Positions 14,789-23,005 of a stretch of DNA of 32,874 nucleotides are shown here, piece by piece. Origin of the DNA: Chitinophagaceae bacterium. GTDB taxonomy: Bacteria > Bacteroidota > Bacteroidia > Chitinophagales > Chitinophagaceae. The notes under the pieces are model-generated. The model searched no databases, was not told where the DNA came from, and worked only from the letters and a program-made list of their open reading frames with translations. Where the stretch lies: contig JACMLY010000135.1 in NCBI GenBank assembly GCA_014379345.1, forward strand, positions 1-32,874. Direction: 5' to 3'. How positions within the stretch are numbered: position 1 is the first letter of the stretch; each line of letters starts with the position of its first letter. Position numbers and translations under genes: made by a program.

Positions 14789-17677
14789 ATGGCAAAAACA
14801 AAGAAGGCAGCGGCAGAGAGTATTGTTGAGGAACAAAAAAGTATTATTGAGGAACAGGAATATATCGAGGTGTTTGGTGCCAGGGAGCATAACCTGAAGG
14901 ATATCGATATCCGCATCCCCAAAAATAAACTGGTAGTTTTTACAGGCGTGAGCGGCAGCGGAAAATCATCGCTCGCATTCGATACTATTTATAATGAGGG
15001 GCAACGTCGTTATATGGAAAGTTTTTCGGCATATGCACGCCAGTTTATTGGGGATATGGAGCGGCCTGATGTAGATAAGATCACCGGGCTATCGCCAGTA
15101 ATATCCATCGAGCAAAAAACAACCAATAAAAATCCCCGTTCAACAGTTGGCACCATCACGGAGGTGTATGATTTTTTGCGATTGTTATTTGCCCGGATCG
15201 GGGAGGCCTATAGCTATAATACCGGGAAAAAAATGGTGAAGTTCAGTGAGGAGGAAATTGCAGAAAATATATTTCAGAAATTCAGTAGCAAAAAGATCAC
15301 CTTACTGGCTCCCCTGGTTCGTGGCCGTAAGGGGCATTACCGCGAACTGTTTGAAGATATCCGGAAAAAAGGATTTTTGAAGGTAAGGGTCGATGGTGAA
15401 GTCAAAGACCTGACCGCAAAAATGCAGGTAGACCGATATAAAATACACGATATCGAAGTAGTGATAGACAGGTTGGCGGTTACGCCCGATATGAAAGTGC
15501 GACTGAGCCAAAGCGTGCAAAAAACGTTGCAAATGGGAAAAGATCTCATGTTTTTGCTGGTGAATGATTTTGGCAAAGTTGTACAATATAGCAAGCAGTT
15601 GATGTGTGAAGATTCGGGCATCAGTTACGAAGAACCTTCGCCGAATTCTTTTTCATTCAATTCTCCTTACGGCGCTTGTAGTACCTGCAAAGGTCTGGGT
15701 TCGGTTTACCAGATCAGTATGGAAGCGGTAATACCAGATTGGAACCTGAGTATCAGCGAGGGTGCTTTAGCGCCCCTGGGTGAGGAAAGGGAGGCTTATG
15801 TTTTCAAACAGGTGCAGCAGATTGCCAAAAAAAATAAGATTGACCTGACTAAGCCGATCAAAGATATCCCAACACGCTTGTTGAACATTGTTTTGTATGG
15901 CAATGAAACAGGTCCAACGGAAGTGGATCTCGATTTCCAGGATGTAGAGCCCGGGCAGGTGTACACCACCGAGTATGAAGGTTTGATAACTCAATTGAAA
16001 CGTTGGTTTGCCGGTGGAACCAGCGATGCCGTAAGGGAATGGGTAGAACAATTCATGGAATTAAAAACTTGCCCAACCTGCAAAGGGGCCAGATTGAAAA
16101 TAGAAAGCCTGTGGTTTAAAGTAGCCGAAAAAAATGTAGCGGAGCTGAGCGAATTGAATCTTGATAAATTAATGCACTGGTTTGAAGACGTTGGGCCACG
16201 CCTGAGCGCCAAACAAAATATTATTGCAAAAGACATATTGAAAGAGATACGCGAACGATTGCAATTTCTGTTAGATGTTGGACTGACCTATCTCAGCCTG
16301 AATCGTTCATCCAGGTCATTAAGCGGAGGCGAATCTCAAAGAATACGTCTTGCTACCCAGATCGGTTCGCAATTGCAGGGTATCACATATATTCTCGATG
16401 AACCGAGTATAGGATTACATCAACGCGACAACCATCGCTTGATCGGTGCCTTGCAAAATCTCCGGAATATCGGCAACAGTGTACTGGTGGTAGAGCACGA
16501 CAAGGATATCATGCTTGCCGCTGATTACCTCATCGATATTGGCCCGCTGGCAGGCAAGCATGGTGGCCGTATTGTGGCGCAGGGTGATCCTAAAACAATT
16601 TATGAATCTCAGTCCGACACCTCCAAATTCCTGTTTGGCGAAAAAACGATCGGTGTTCCCAAAGAGCGGCGTAAAGGAAATGGAAAAGTGCTTGAGCTAA
16701 AAGGTGCAAATGGGAATAATCTCAAAAAGGTTGACGTAAGATTTCCATTGGGAAAATTCATCGTTGTGAGCGGTGTCAGTGGCAGCGGCAAATCAACGCT
16801 GATCAACGAAACTCTTTATCCAATTCTCAGTAAGCATGCTTACAATTCAAGAACTACTCCGATGGAGTATAAGACCATCAAGGGGTTAGAACATATTGAC
16901 AAGGTTATTGAGATCGATCAGTCGCCGATCGGGCGAACACCCCGCAGTAATCCTGCTACCTATTGTGGATTCTTTACTGATATCAGAACCCTTTTTGCCT
17001 CCGTTCCAGAGGCAAAAATCCGCGGCTACGCGGCGGGGCGCTTTTCTTTTAATGTAAAAAGCGGTCGATGCGATATGTGCGAGGGGGGGGGAATGCGCGT
17101 GATTGAAATGAATTTTTTACCTGATGTATACGTTCATTGTGAAAAATGTAATGGCAAAAGATACAATAGGGAAACATTGGAGATACGCTACAAGGGAAAA
17201 TCCATTAGTGATGTTTTGGATATGACCGTTGATGAAGCCGTAGATTTCTTTTCGAATGTGCCATATATCTACAGGAAAATAAAAATTCTGCAGGAAGTGG
17301 GCCTCGGTTATATCACGCTGGGTCAATCGGCGGTAACATTAAGTGGTGGTGAAGCACAACGGGTAAAGCTATCTACCGAACTGGGGAAAAAAGACACGGG
17401 AAAAACTTTTTATATTTTAGATGAGCCCACCACAGGGTTACACTTCCAGGATATTCAGCATTTGTTGGATGTGTTGAATAAATTGGTCGCCCGCGGCAAC
17501 ACAGTACTTGTCATCGAACACAATATGGATGTGATTAAAGTGGCTGATCATATTATTGATCTTGGTCCTGAAGGCGGTGATGGTGGTGGAAAAATTTTGT
17601 TTGAAGGAACGCCCGAAAACCTAGTTGAAATAAAAGAAAGTCATACTGCTAAATTTTTAAAAGAAGAGTTGCGATGA
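14789..17677 (+). CDS. uvrA: Excinuclease ABC subunit A
   Basis: A 962-aa DNA damage sensor of nucleotide excision repair. It has two ABC ATPase modules: Walker A GVSGSGKSSLAF near residue 55 and GVSGSGKSTLINE near 665, with signatures LSGGESQRIRLA and LSGGEAQRVKLS. Zinc-finger cysteines occur in CSTCKGLG and CPTCKGARL and in CDMCEGGGMR with CEKCNGKRY. The length fits, with a slightly long, Lys/Glu-rich N-terminal extension of about 25 residues. The first gene of an operon; its stop overlaps the next start (ATGA). A run of nine G at 17083-17091 encodes the GGG of the last zinc finger and is a possible slippage site. Confidence 0.97.
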   Translation: MAKTKKAAAESIVEEQKSIIEEQEYIEVFGAREHNLKDIDIRIPKNKLVVFTGVSGSGKSSLAFDTIYNEGQRRYMESFSAYARQFIGDMERPDVDKITGLSPVISIEQKTTNKNPRSTVGTITEVYDFLRLLFARIGEAYSYNTGKKMVKFSEEEIAENIFQKFSSKKITLLAPLVRGRKGHYRELFEDIRKKGFLKVRVDGEVKDLTAKMQVDRYKIHDIEVVIDRLAVTPDMKVRLSQSVQKTLQMGKDLMFLLVNDFGKVVQYSKQLMCEDSGISYEEPSPNSFSFNSPYGACSTCKGLGSVYQISMEAVIPDWNLSISEGALAPLGEEREAYVFKQVQQIAKKNKIDLTKPIKDIPTRLLNIVLYGNETGPTEVDLDFQDVEPGQVYTTEYEGLITQLKRWFAGGTSDAVREWVEQFMELKTCPTCKGARLKIESLWFKVAEKNVAELSELNLDKLMHWFEDVGPRLSAKQNIIAKDILKEIRERLQFLLDVGLTYLSLNRSSRSLSGGESQRIRLATQIGSQLQGITYILDEPSIGLHQRDNHRLIGALQNLRNIGNSVLVVEHDKDIMLAADYLIDIGPLAGKHGGRIVAQGDPKTIYESQSDTSKFLFGEKTIGVPKERRKGNGKVLELKGANGNNLKKVDVRFPLGKFIVVSGVSGSGKSTLINETLYPILSKHAYNSRTTPMEYKTIKGLEHIDKVIEIDQSPIGRTPRSNPATYCGFFTDIRTLFASVPEAKIRGYAAGRFSFNVKSGRCDMCEGGGMRVIEMNFLPDVYVHCEKCNGKRYNRETLEIRYKGKSISDVLDMTVDEAVDFFSNVPYIYRKIKILQEVGLGYITLGQSAVTLSGGEAQRVKLSTELGKKDTGKTFYILDEPTTGLHFQDIQHLLDVLNKLVARGNTVLVIEHNMDVIKVADHIIDLGPEGGDGGGKILFEGTPENLVEIKESHTAKFLKEELR

Positions 17678-18228
17678 ATAAGCAAAGGGTGTTAGTAGAT
17701 ATGGATGAAGTTATTGCCGATCCCATGGGTGCAATGATCGGTTGGTATAATGGGAAATACAATGCTGCAATTGATTTTGAATTGGCGCTTGGCGGATCAT
17801 GGATACGGATATTTCCGGAAGAGCATCGGGAAATGATCCTTGAGCGATTGCTTTCGCCTGGATTTTTCAGGCATTTACCTGTTATGAAAAACAGTGTGGA
17901 TGTTTTGCGGGAAATAAACAAGCGGTATGAGTTGTACATTGTATCGGCAGCGATGGAATTCCCGAATTCATTAAAGGATAAACTGGAATGGCTTTTGGAG
18001 AATTTTCCTTTTTTAACATGGCGTCAATTGATCCTGTGCGGAGACAAAGGCCCTGTCCAGGGTGATTTTATGATTGATGATCATGTTAAAAACCTACAGC
18101 ATTTCAATGGTAAGAAATACCTGTTTACATCTGCGCATAATCTTGATATCACCGGGTATGATCGATTGAATAACTGGGAAGAAGTTGCAGATGTTTTTTT
18201 GAATGATAATACGACAACTGTAAAATAA
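17674..18228 (+). CDS. 5'(3')-deoxyribonucleotidase (NT5C-like HAD phosphatase)
   Basis: A 184-aa HAD-superfamily protein like cytosolic/mitochondrial 5'(3')-deoxyribonucleotidases, which dephosphorylate dNMPs. Catalytic Asp9 and Asp11 lie in VLVDMDEVIADP. The cap region follows, with GFFRHLPVM, then motif II in LYIVSAAM, the lysine in LCGDKGPVQGD, and acidic motif III in FMIDDHVKNL. It overlaps uvrA by 4 nt. A nucleotide-pool enzyme coupled to excision repair is biologically sensible, but the link is inferred from overlap only. Confidence 0.85.
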   Translation: MNKQRVLVDMDEVIADPMGAMIGWYNGKYNAAIDFELALGGSWIRIFPEEHREMILERLLSPGFFRHLPVMKNSVDVLREINKRYELYIVSAAMEFPNSLKDKLEWLLENFPFLTWRQLILCGDKGPVQGDFMIDDHVKNLQHFNGKKYLFTSAHNLDITGYDRLNNWEEVADVFLNDNTTTVK

Positions 18229-18233
18229 AAAAT

Positions 18234-18752
18234 ATGGATCTTGATGGATTTGACGACTATGATCATATTCCGGAGTTCGATCGAAACAGGTTTTCAGGAA
18301 GAGATGAAGGAGAGGAATGGAAGCATAATCATATTGACGAGTGCAGCCGTAACTTGTACAACAAGGCAAAGGAAATCTATAAATTGACTCGTTCACTCAC
18401 AGATCTTTTTCCTGAAGCGGAGCAGGCGGAATATATAAAGAGTGTTCTGATCGGGAATGCAAGCATAATCCCGGCTAAGATTATCGGTGCCCAACGTGGA
18501 TTTTACAGCATGCAAATGGAGAAGGCGGTCATCGTAAAGATGAATATCGTTGAACTCAGGAACACATTGTGGATGTGTCTTGCCGAAAACTGGTGTGATG
18601 AATCGTATGTTGAAATGGTGCGCGCGGAGATTGAGCAATTCAGGCTATTGTTCATTGATTGGATAAAAAGCTTTGATAAAACCAATGACTTTGCGGATGA
18701 ATGGCATCTCTTTAATGATCCGGAAACTTTTCCAAAGGATGATGAGGAATAA
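18234..18752 (+). CDS. Unrecognised helical protein, third gene of the uvrA operon
   Basis: A 172-aa soluble protein with no signal or membrane segment that I cannot name. Residues 1-35 and the last 20 are very acidic. The middle (about 38-155) looks like an all-helical bundle: NLYNKAKEIYKLTRSL, NASIIPAKIIGAQRG, MNIVELRNTLWMCLAEN, VEMVRAEIEQFRLLFIDWI. The IIPAKIIGA step, and the helix with KLTRSL before it, loosely recall the S23 / 23S-rRNA-intervening-sequence four-helix family; that resemblance is weak. It starts 5 nt after the deoxyribonucleotidase stop and so is almost surely cotranscribed with uvrA. Confidence 0.75.
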   Translation: MDLDGFDDYDHIPEFDRNRFSGRDEGEEWKHNHIDECSRNLYNKAKEIYKLTRSLTDLFPEAEQAEYIKSVLIGNASIIPAKIIGAQRGFYSMQMEKAVIVKMNIVELRNTLWMCLAENWCDESYVEMVRAEIEQFRLLFIDWIKSFDKTNDFADEWHLFNDPETFPKDDEE

Positions 18753-18753
18753 A

Positions 18754-18809
18754 CCCCCTCACCGCTTAAAGGGCGAATAAAGAAAATTTCCCTTTAGGTG
18801 ATGAGGAGG
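18754..18809. terminator. Imperfect palindrome between convergent genes
   Basis: CCCCCTCACC...TTAAAGGG (18754-18773) faces CCCTTTAGGTGATGAGGAGG (18790-18809) across an AT-rich loop. It lies between the ends of the uvrA operon and the minus-strand lipoprotein gene and could terminate both, although neither side has a long T-run. Confidence 0.5.
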
Positions 18810-18817
18810 TCGGCGTT

Positions 18818-19345
18818 CTATTGTATATATAATTTATACGACCCGTTTACTTCGCCATTTCCTTTCTTATCCCAAACCCTGAACGATACCAGGAAATAAT
18901 CATAGAGTTTATCGAGCCTTGTAATGACGGCATTCAGCGTAAGCGCTTTAGCCCTTTCGGCTTCAATTTCGCCCAGGTCTTTAAAAAGATCTTTTTCATC
19001 CAATAGTAATTCTCCCGTATTGGTTTCTATCTTTTCAGACGCGCCTATTTCTACTTTGCCATTGCTTTCCGTAAAGCCGTTGTCGATAATTAAACGAAGG
19101 TTAACCACCTGATTCACCCTCGCTTCATTAGAGGCAGGCACCAATGATCCATCCTCAAATAATAAAAATGCCTGGCTCACTTTCAGATCACCTTTAGTTG
19201 TTAGTTCAATTCCATTTCTGATCTTAGTAGAAACTTTTTTGCTTTCGGCCTTTTGTTCATTTACAGGTTTTGGATCCGCGCCCGTGTTGCAGGAAATCAA
19301 TAAGATCGAAAGCAGAAAAAAGAAGGGGGTCATGAATTTCTTCAT
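18818..19345 (-). CDS. Hypothetical lipoprotein
   Basis: A 175-aa exported protein. The signal peptide MKKFMTPFFFLLSILLISC ends in a lipobox with Cys19. A Lys/Glu-rich linker follows, then about 120 residues of beta-rich sequence (LKVSQAFLLFEDGSLVPA, VNQVVNLRLIIDNGF, LYDYFLVSFRVWDKKGNGEVNGSYKLYI). The repeated strand pattern resembles an immunoglobulin-like or C2-like sandwich, but I do not recognise a family. It stands alone between the uvrA operon (convergent) and a repeat-rich gap. Confidence 0.75.
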   Translation of the reverse strand: MKKFMTPFFFLLSILLISCNTGADPKPVNEQKAESKKVSTKIRNGIELTTKGDLKVSQAFLLFEDGSLVPASNEARVNQVVNLRLIIDNGFTESNGKVEIGASEKIETNTGELLLDEKDLFKDLGEIEAERAKALTLNAVITRLDKLYDYFLVSFRVWDKKGNGEVNGSYKLYIQ

Positions 19346-19467
19346 AGTAGTAGTTTTGGATAATGAAACTAAGAAAAATTTGAATCTATAGAATGATCCT
19401 TTTTTAATCTGAATTACTGATGGATAGCAAAATAGGAAAGAAATGATTCGATTTGTCCCGGAAACAG

Positions 19468-19699
19468 GGGCTTTTTAATATACAAAATCGAAAAAAAGGA
19501 TTGTCATATCGACCGATAGGGAGACATCTCGTGAAATGAAGGAATGACTGCTATTTGCAGGTAGTGCAAACTTTATGAGATTTCTCACTACGCGGCATCA
19601 TTCCTGGAACACAAAATCATGCGCACTTCGTTCGAAATGACAATTGGGTTTTTAATACACAAAACCCAAAAAAGGGACTTGCCATCTCGGGTAATAGTT
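19468..19699. repeat. Composite intergenic repeat: palindrome between direct repeats
   Basis: The inner palindrome begins TTGTCATATCGACCGATAGG...GAGACATCTCGTG (from 19500) and ends TGAGATTTCTCACTACG...TTCGTTCGAAATGACAA (to about 19644), a widespread Bacteroidota intergenic pattern. It is bracketed by two similar 50-nt stretches, each TTTTTAATA(T/C)ACAAAA, then an A-rich part, then a GG(A)TTGTCAT or GACTTGCCAT end, at 19468-19518 and 19649-19699. Confidence 0.7.
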
Positions 19700-19734
19700 T
19701 TTGCGTCTACGGTGTTTTAATTTCTTACCTGTAA

Positions 19735-19771
19735 TAAAAACAAATAGCCGGCAACTACTCATCGCCGGCTA
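19735..19771 (-). terminator. Terminator-like hairpin downstream of the T9SS-tailed gene
   Basis: Minus strand TAGCCGGC (19771-19764) pairs perfectly with GCCGGCTA (19752-19745) over an 11-nt loop and runs into TTTGTTTTTATT. It is 190 nt past the stop of the 19963-20376 gene. Confidence 0.65.
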
Positions 19772-19962
19772 CTGAGGATACTGGAATACAACCAGAAAAA
19801 TTTACTGTCCAATAAGCGAGTGCAGGGAGTGATTAATAAAATCGTTTTAATCGGGGTACTTGATAATAGGGAACGGATCAGGTTTTTGACTCAACCGGAT
19901 ATTAGATTTTACTAATTTCCCTGCTGCTTATCGGTTAACTTATGGGTAGTAAAAGAACTTTA

Positions 19963-20376
19963 TTATCGAACTGTCACTTTGCCATTTTCAATACGCTCGT
20001 CATCACTGAACACTTCAAAGAGGTAAACGCCTTTGTCTATATTATTGATAACTGTTGTCTGCTTGTTTTTGATATTAGCCTGTTTTACCAATTTGCCATC
20101 CATATCAAACAAAAACAACTGATAGATCTTTCCATGCTCACCGTTCGCACTGAAAAACAATACTTGCTGGTTGGCATTCGGATACAATCTGATCTTGTGT
20201 TTTTTGTTGGTAAGCTGCTTTTCAACAACGATGGAATCGAGATAATGGAATGACAGGGATTCGCGTCCCTGTGAAGGGATAGCAGAGGCGCGTTCGGTTA
20301 CCGATAATAGCATGGCTATAATAATGCCGGGCACAATACGGGCAGTTTGTTTTCTCAGGGGTACAAATATTTTCAT
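19963..20376 (-). CDS. Small secreted protein that is mostly a T9SS type A sorting domain
   Basis: A 137-aa protein. An N-terminal hydrophobic segment (IVPGIIIAMLLSVTERASA) reads as a signal peptide ending near residue 32. About 25 residues follow, and then the rest, from RLYPNANQQVLF through YQLFLFDMDGKLVKQ and NIDKGVYLFEVF to the final KVTVR, matches the C-terminal sorting domain that directs cargo through the Bacteroidota type IX secretion system. There is therefore almost no cargo. It may be a surface-attached mini-protein, a remnant of a larger gene, or a domain used in another way. It lies 63 nt downstream of the DUF6089 gene, same strand. Confidence 0.78.
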   Translation of the reverse strand: MKIFVPLRKQTARIVPGIIIAMLLSVTERASAIPSQGRESLSFHYLDSIVVEKQLTNKKHKIRLYPNANQQVLFFSANGEHGKIYQLFLFDMDGKLVKQANIKNKQTTVINNIDKGVYLFEVFSDDERIENGKVTVR

Positions 20377-20439
20377 ACGGTTACCTTTGGTGAAGGTATG
20401 TTTTCAAGGGTACGGATCAGAACGGGCTATAACGGTTAA

Positions 20440-21408
20440 TTAGAATCTAATAGGACAACTGGTCGAATTTCTCCACCTGCGATCGCTGCTTGTTCCTAAA
20501 CGGAATCCAAGTTTGAACTGCACGGAATAATACGCATCTTTATTTGTTGCAGTTCCTCTTTTATCTCCAGGGAAAAAGCGGGTATTGTTACCAAGCTGAT
20601 CTCCTGTTTTATTAGCCATACGTTCGGCTAACTGTGATTGTTGTAATGACAGGTAAGCAGGAAATAATGAAGGATCAATATAAGTAGTACTTACATCATC
20701 AATATAATCTGTAAATGTTTTGCGATGGATGATCTCAAGACTCAGGTTAACTGACTCGCTTAAGAAGTATTTGACACCCACGCCCATTGGAATATTCAAT
20801 TGTGTAAGTTTGTAATCTGTTCTGTCGGGGAATTCTGCAAAACCCTGTCCTTCGGTATGCAAAGGTTGTAAGTTTACCCATTGCCCGTTCAATGGATCAG
20901 TGCCTTGAGGATTAAAATGGAAAGCACCTATACCAATAACCGCATATGGCCTTAGTTTGTGAAAGATGTCTGTTGGTTCGTACTCCAATAAAACTGTTGG
21001 GTATATTTCAGCCATTAGTGTTCCTTCAACAAGTCTTGAACGGAAATCTGAATTACGGATCTTTCTGGCTTCTTCCAATCCGCCTTTGCCTTTAATAATA
21101 GCATCATCACCTTTCAATGTTCCAAAGGTGGCTGAAAGACGAAGGCCAAACCATTCGTTGGGCTGGTAACCAAGGTAAACGCCAAACATCAATTTGGTAA
21201 GCGGGATATTATTATCCTTTAAAAAGGTAGTTCCCCTTCCCATATTTCCGCCTAAATCGCCAAGAAAATTTGAAGGGCCAACCGTGATCCCTGCTTCAAA
21301 AAATGAAGTTGATTCGGAGCTCTGGCTAAACGAAGTTAAATAACTAGAGAAAAATAGAAGTGTTACCACACAACACTTCCACACAGAAGAGTGTAAATTC
21401 TGTTTCAT
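20440..21408 (-). CDS. DUF6089 family outer-membrane beta-barrel protein
   Basis: A 322-aa exported protein. The signal peptide ends around SYLTSFSQ. The mature part opens with FFEAGITVGPSNFLGDLGGN, the DUF6089 hallmark, and continues with amphipathic strands (FGVYLGYQPNEWFGLRLSATFGTL, LRPYAVIGIGAFHFNP, LNIPMGVGVKYFLSESVNLSLEI) and a closing strand YYSVQFKLGFRLG. It ends with an unusual Arg/Ser/Cys tail (about 14 residues) after that strand. A barrel in the outer membrane, function unknown. It is followed by the T9SS-tailed gene, probably in one transcript. Confidence 0.87.
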   Translation of the reverse strand: MKQNLHSSVWKCCVVTLLFFSSYLTSFSQSSESTSFFEAGITVGPSNFLGDLGGNMGRGTTFLKDNNIPLTKLMFGVYLGYQPNEWFGLRLSATFGTLKGDDAIIKGKGGLEEARKIRNSDFRSRLVEGTLMAEIYPTVLLEYEPTDIFHKLRPYAVIGIGAFHFNPQGTDPLNGQWVNLQPLHTEGQGFAEFPDRTDYKLTQLNIPMGVGVKYFLSESVNLSLEIIHRKTFTDYIDDVSTTYIDPSLFPAYLSLQQSQLAERMANKTGDQLGNNTRFFPGDKRGTATNKDAYYSVQFKLGFRLGTSSDRRWRNSTSCPIRF

Positions 21409-21447
21409 GGAATATTAGATTTTTAGTTTTCAGATGGTCTCGTGACT

Positions 21448-21475
21448 TCCCGCGGCTAAAATAATAATCGCGGGA
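21448..21475. promoter_or_regulatory. GC hairpin in the 5' leader of the DUF6089 gene
   Basis: TCCCGCG (21448-21454) and CGCGGGA (21469-21475) form a perfect 7-bp stem over a 14-nt AT loop, 40 nt upstream of the DUF6089 start and 79 nt after the elaA-like stop on the same strand. There is no T-run, so it may be a processing or stability element rather than a terminator. Confidence 0.4.
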
Positions 21476-21553
21476 CATACTTACAAGAAACGCCGAAAGA
21501 CTCTTTTTATGTGTGTTGTGTGAATAATTATTTTAAAAATAGCTAATGAAATA

Positions 21554-22000
21554 TCATTCATTTTGAAGAATCATGCTGATATGTTCGATATTATCCTCTA
21601 TATAAATATCGCTGCACTGTTGAAAACCAAAGGATTCATAAAATTTTTTGAGATAAAGCTGTGCGCCTATACGAATAGGTTGTTTATTCCATAATAAATA
21701 AAGCATTTCAATAGATCGTTCCATTAATTCTTTACCCAAACCCGATTTTCTCATTTTGGGAAAAATCACAACTCTTCCGATCGACGATTCGGGATAAGAG
21801 ATTCCCGCAGGCAACAATCTTGTATACGCAGCCAACCTATCCTCATGCCATCCCATGAAATGCCACGAAGCCTGATCCCTGTCGTCCGCATCCTGGAAAA
21901 CACAGTTTTGTTCTACTACAAAAACGTCATTACGTAATTGTAAAATAGCATATAATTCTTTGGGGGATAGCTGCTCAAATGGTTTACAAATCCAGTTCAA
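21554..22000 (-). CDS. GNAT N-acetyltransferase, ElaA family
   Basis: A 148-aa acetyl-CoA-dependent acyltransferase of the ElaA type. It has the N-terminal LYAILQLRNDVFVVEQNCVF typical of ElaA, then AAYTRLLP, IGRVVIFPKMRKSGLGKELM (the acetyl-CoA-binding R-x-x-G-x-G/A region, here RKSGLG), and the late YESFGFQQCSDIYIEDNIEHISM. It is of normal length. The substrate is unknown. It starts 40 nt from the divergent PhyH-like gene, so the two share a promoter region. Confidence 0.9.
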   Translation of the reverse strand: MNWICKPFEQLSPKELYAILQLRNDVFVVEQNCVFQDADDRDQASWHFMGWHEDRLAAYTRLLPAGISYPESSIGRVVIFPKMRKSGLGKELMERSIEMLYLLWNKQPIRIGAQLYLKKFYESFGFQQCSDIYIEDNIEHISMILQNE

Positions 22001-22040
22001 CGATCATGAGATTAAGCTTAAATTTATAAAAATATAAGAT

Positions 22041-22937
22041 ATGGTATCTGTAAATGATCTGAGTACGGTTCATTCAATTATCAGTGATCTGTTTGAGTGG
22101 CCTTCTTCTCCCGAAGAATGGAAGGAGTATGAACTTAGTGAAGAACAAATTATTTTCTTTAAGGAAAATGGTTACCTAAGCAATATTAAAATGCTCGATG
22201 ACCGCCAGATCCAAAAGTTGAAGGAGGAACTGGTAATACTTACGAATGCAGACCAGGAAACAAATTCGTTGTTTTATGAATTTCATTCGAATGAATCTGA
22301 TAATCCTGACACCGTCCTGTTCCATGCCCTGGGTGCATGGCGTATTACGGAAGGTTTTCATGATGTTCTCTGGAATCCACGTTTCCTGGTAGCAGCAAGC
22401 CAGTTGCTTTCAGATAAGCCCGTTCGTTTTTGGCACGACCAATTGTTTTGCAAGCCTGCAAAGCAGGGTGGAGTGGTGGCCTGGCACCAGGATTATTCAT
22501 ACTGGACCAGAACAAAGCCTATCGCACATTTAACCTGCTGGTGTAGCTTAGATGACTCAACGGTAGAAAATGGATGTTTGCAATATGTTCCCGGTAGTCA
22601 TCGATGGGGTTTGCTTGATAAGCCCGCACTGGCAGGCGATCTTATGGGGATCAAAAATTTTCTTACACCTGAACAACTCGATCAATTTAAACCAGTTCCA
22701 GTTGAAGTAAAAGCCGGGGAAGCGATCTTTCATCATTCCCTTACCCTGCATGGGTCAGGTGAAAATAAATCCAATCGCCCGCGCCGAGCTTTTGTGATCA
22801 ATACATTTGCAGATGGTGTTATTTCCGATTCCAATGAAACATTATTGCAAGGTGTACCGGTTATCAACAAGGGACGAAAAATGGAAGGGCAGTTTTTCCC
22901 ATTGTTGTTTGATCCGGGATCTACTGTTCCTATGTAG
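22041..22937 (+). CDS. Phytanoyl-CoA dioxygenase (PhyH) family protein
   Basis: A 298-aa member of the Fe(II)/2-oxoglutarate oxygenase superfamily. Iron ligands are visible as His-x-Asp in AWHQDYSYWT and the distal His in FHHSLTLHGSGENKSNRPRRAFVI, whose RPRR arginine should bind 2-oxoglutarate. DDSTVENGCLQYVPGSHRWG is a family signature. The substrate cannot be predicted. The last codons and the TAG stop lie inside a 15-bp inverted repeat (22921-22966). It is transcribed away from the elaA-like gene and converges with rarA. Confidence 0.9.
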   Translation: MVSVNDLSTVHSIISDLFEWPSSPEEWKEYELSEEQIIFFKENGYLSNIKMLDDRQIQKLKEELVILTNADQETNSLFYEFHSNESDNPDTVLFHALGAWRITEGFHDVLWNPRFLVAASQLLSDKPVRFWHDQLFCKPAKQGGVVAWHQDYSYWTRTKPIAHLTCWCSLDDSTVENGCLQYVPGSHRWGLLDKPALAGDLMGIKNFLTPEQLDQFKPVPVEVKAGEAIFHHSLTLHGSGENKSNRPRRAFVINTFADGVISDSNETLLQGVPVINKGRKMEGQFFPLLFDPGSTVPM

Positions 22938-22966
22938 TAAAAAAATTTACCACATAGGAACAGTAG
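22921..22966. repeat. 15-bp perfect inverted repeat spanning the PhyH-like stop codon
   Basis: CTACTGTTCCTATGT (22921-22935) is the exact reverse complement of ACATAGGAACAGTAG (22952-22966). Further ACATAG(A/G)A units run to about 22987. The left arm encodes the final Thr-Val-Pro-Met. It may end both convergent transcripts, although no T-run follows the stem. Confidence 0.8.
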
Positions 22967-23005
22967 AAACATAGAAGGAACATAGGAAAGAATTTTTGCT
23001 TGACG

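Larger units (their letters stand above)
19346..19962. other. 617-nt gene-free gap filled with repeats
   Basis: No plausible gene on either strand. It holds a long imperfect palindrome (19499-19644), a flanking direct repeat (19468-19518 and 19649-19699), and a minus-strand terminator-like hairpin (19735-19771). Positions 19772-19962 form the 3' flank of the T9SS-tailed gene and show nothing recognisable. Confidence 0.6.

Noticed and set aside
14626..14922. Frames on both strands across the AAGTACGAA array that read SERSTKYEVRS-type repeats
   Set aside because: They are translations of the repeat units; similar strings arise in both orientations, so they are not genes.
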